In this document: one piece after another, positions 45,845 to 46,206 of the stretch | Position numbering within the stretch: the stretch's first letter is position 1 | How the letters are laid out: every line of letters begins with the position of its first letter | From: Massilimicrobiota sp. An134 | GTDB lineage: Bacteria > Bacillota_I > Bacilli_A > Erysipelotrichales > Coprobacillaceae | Reading direction: 5' to 3' | Assembly: GCF_002160815.1 (NCBI RefSeq) | Contig: NZ_NFLH01000019.1 | Span: 1-46,206 of the forward strand | Length of the DNA: 46,206 nucleotides | Position numbers and translations under genes: made by a program | The notes under the pieces: model-generated | What the model saw: only the letters and a program-made list of their open reading frames with translations | Databases searched by the model: none | Told to the model about the DNA's origin: nothing

Positions 45845-45874
45845 TAGTTTGTGTCAAGGTGACAAAATTATTCA
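45845..45874 (-). promoter_or_regulatory. Sigma-G-like promoter for the SASP gene
   Basis: On the minus strand TGAATA (plus 45869-45874), 17 nt, then CAAACTA (plus 45845-45851), against the B. subtilis pattern GMATR-N18-CATWHTA; one base of the -10 differs. The transcript would begin only a few bases before the SD. The spacer contains a small dyad, GTCA-CCT-TGAC. Confidence 0.55.
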
Positions 45875-46206
45875 TTTATTTTAAAAAAATTTTGTAAACT
45901 CTCTTTTTAAAAAGAATATGACTGACATCATACTCATTTTTATTAAATGTTCCTGTCAATTTAATATATTATATTTGATATTTTATTACAATTAACGAGA
46001 TTGAAATATTATAAAATAATTTTACCAAATCATCAAGATATCTCAATTAAAACTTTTATTCATTAGTAACTGCTAATCTTTTTTATAAAAAATTTAACTT
46101 CAGTTAAATGTTGGTAATTGATTTTAACTCCATAAAAACGGTGTTAAAGCCCTTTAAAATAAAACATGATATTTTCATCAGTGCTATACTTATATCGAGG
46201 TGAAGA
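45875..46206. other. Gene-free intergenic stretch at right edge
   Basis: About 330 very AT-rich bases with no credible gene. It holds a perfect 8-bp dyad, ATTTAACT-TC-AGTTAAAT (46092-46109), a short ATTAG/CTAAT dyad (46062-46077) and several TTAAC-type repeats, then a promoter and SD for a gene beyond the edge. No tRNA-like or riboswitch-like fold was recognised. Confidence 0.6.
46182..46203 (+). promoter_or_regulatory. Extended -10 promoter and SD for a plus-strand gene beyond the window
   Basis: TG-C-TATACT (46182-46190), then GAGGTGA (46197-46203). No clear -35. The next gene would start a few bases past the window end and be divergent from the SASP gene. Confidence 0.55.

Noticed and set aside
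45918..45995. 25-codon plus-strand open frame
   Set aside because: No ribosome-binding site and biased hydrophobic composition in AT-rich intergenic DNA.

Overview
The window reads as the chromosome of a low-GC, spore-forming Bacillota. It is AT-rich, has strong GGAGG-type Shine-Dalgarno sites, a B. subtilis-like order of housekeeping genes, and a small acid-soluble spore protein gene. The fused single-chain L-serine dehydratase, the very short SMC (982 aa) and the reshuffled ylo/ylq/ylx and yqe blocks fit an Erysipelotrichia/Coprobacillaceae-type gut organism (Thomasclavelia or Coprobacillus-like). That placement is inference. Nearly every gene lies on the minus strand, so the region is co-directional; the exceptions are rpmB and an insertion-sequence fragment at the left edge.

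Layout from left to right: 1-535 is the 3' part of an IS4-family transposase. 676-2822 is the asp23-fakA operon, divergent from rpmB (3115-3300). 3372-8102 is the class I heat-shock operon hrcA-grpE-dnaK-dnaJ, with a sigma-A promoter and two CIRCE operators. 8121-13870 is comEA-comEC-holA-sdaA-hemW, followed upstream by ruvA-ruvB. 15531-18025 holds rplU-prp-rpmA and obgE, with an L21-type leader. 18051-23173 is dprA-topA-trmFO-xerC. 23240-27844 holds rpsP-khpA, rimM-trmD, rplS (with a leader), lepB, rbgA and rnhB. 27851-30169 is an inserted P-type ATPase gene. 30266-38111 is an apparent operon of response regulator, histidine kinase, smc, ftsY, ylxM and ffh. 38212-44193 is a less ordinary operon: a DHH phosphoesterase, a three-TM protein with a large unassigned outer domain, and a 1106-residue protein with 27 Sel1 repeats. 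44233-45543 is ackA with a promoter and an upstream cre-like site. 45560-45874 is an alpha/beta SASP gene with a sigma-G-like promoter. The last about 330 bases are non-coding and end in a promoter and SD for a plus-strand gene beyond the window.

Functionally the region covers protein folding (DnaK system), protein targeting (Ffh, FtsY, YlxM, LepB), ribosome parts and assembly (L28, L27, L21, L19, S16, RimM, RbgA, Obg, TrmD), DNA topology, repair and uptake (SMC, TopA, RuvAB, XerC, DprA, ComEA/EC, RNase HII, HolA), and overflow metabolism (AckA, serine dehydratase). Intrinsic terminators are compact and several contain the stop codon of the gene they end.

Most of the window is conserved housekeeping DNA. 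I do not see a defence island, CRISPR array, prophage or biosynthetic cluster. The parts most likely to reward a second look are the NrnA-like / membrane protein / Sel1 operon, the two-component system joined to smc and the SRP genes, the symmetric shortening of the SMC arms, and the inverted repeat around a promoter-like sequence between smc and ftsY.
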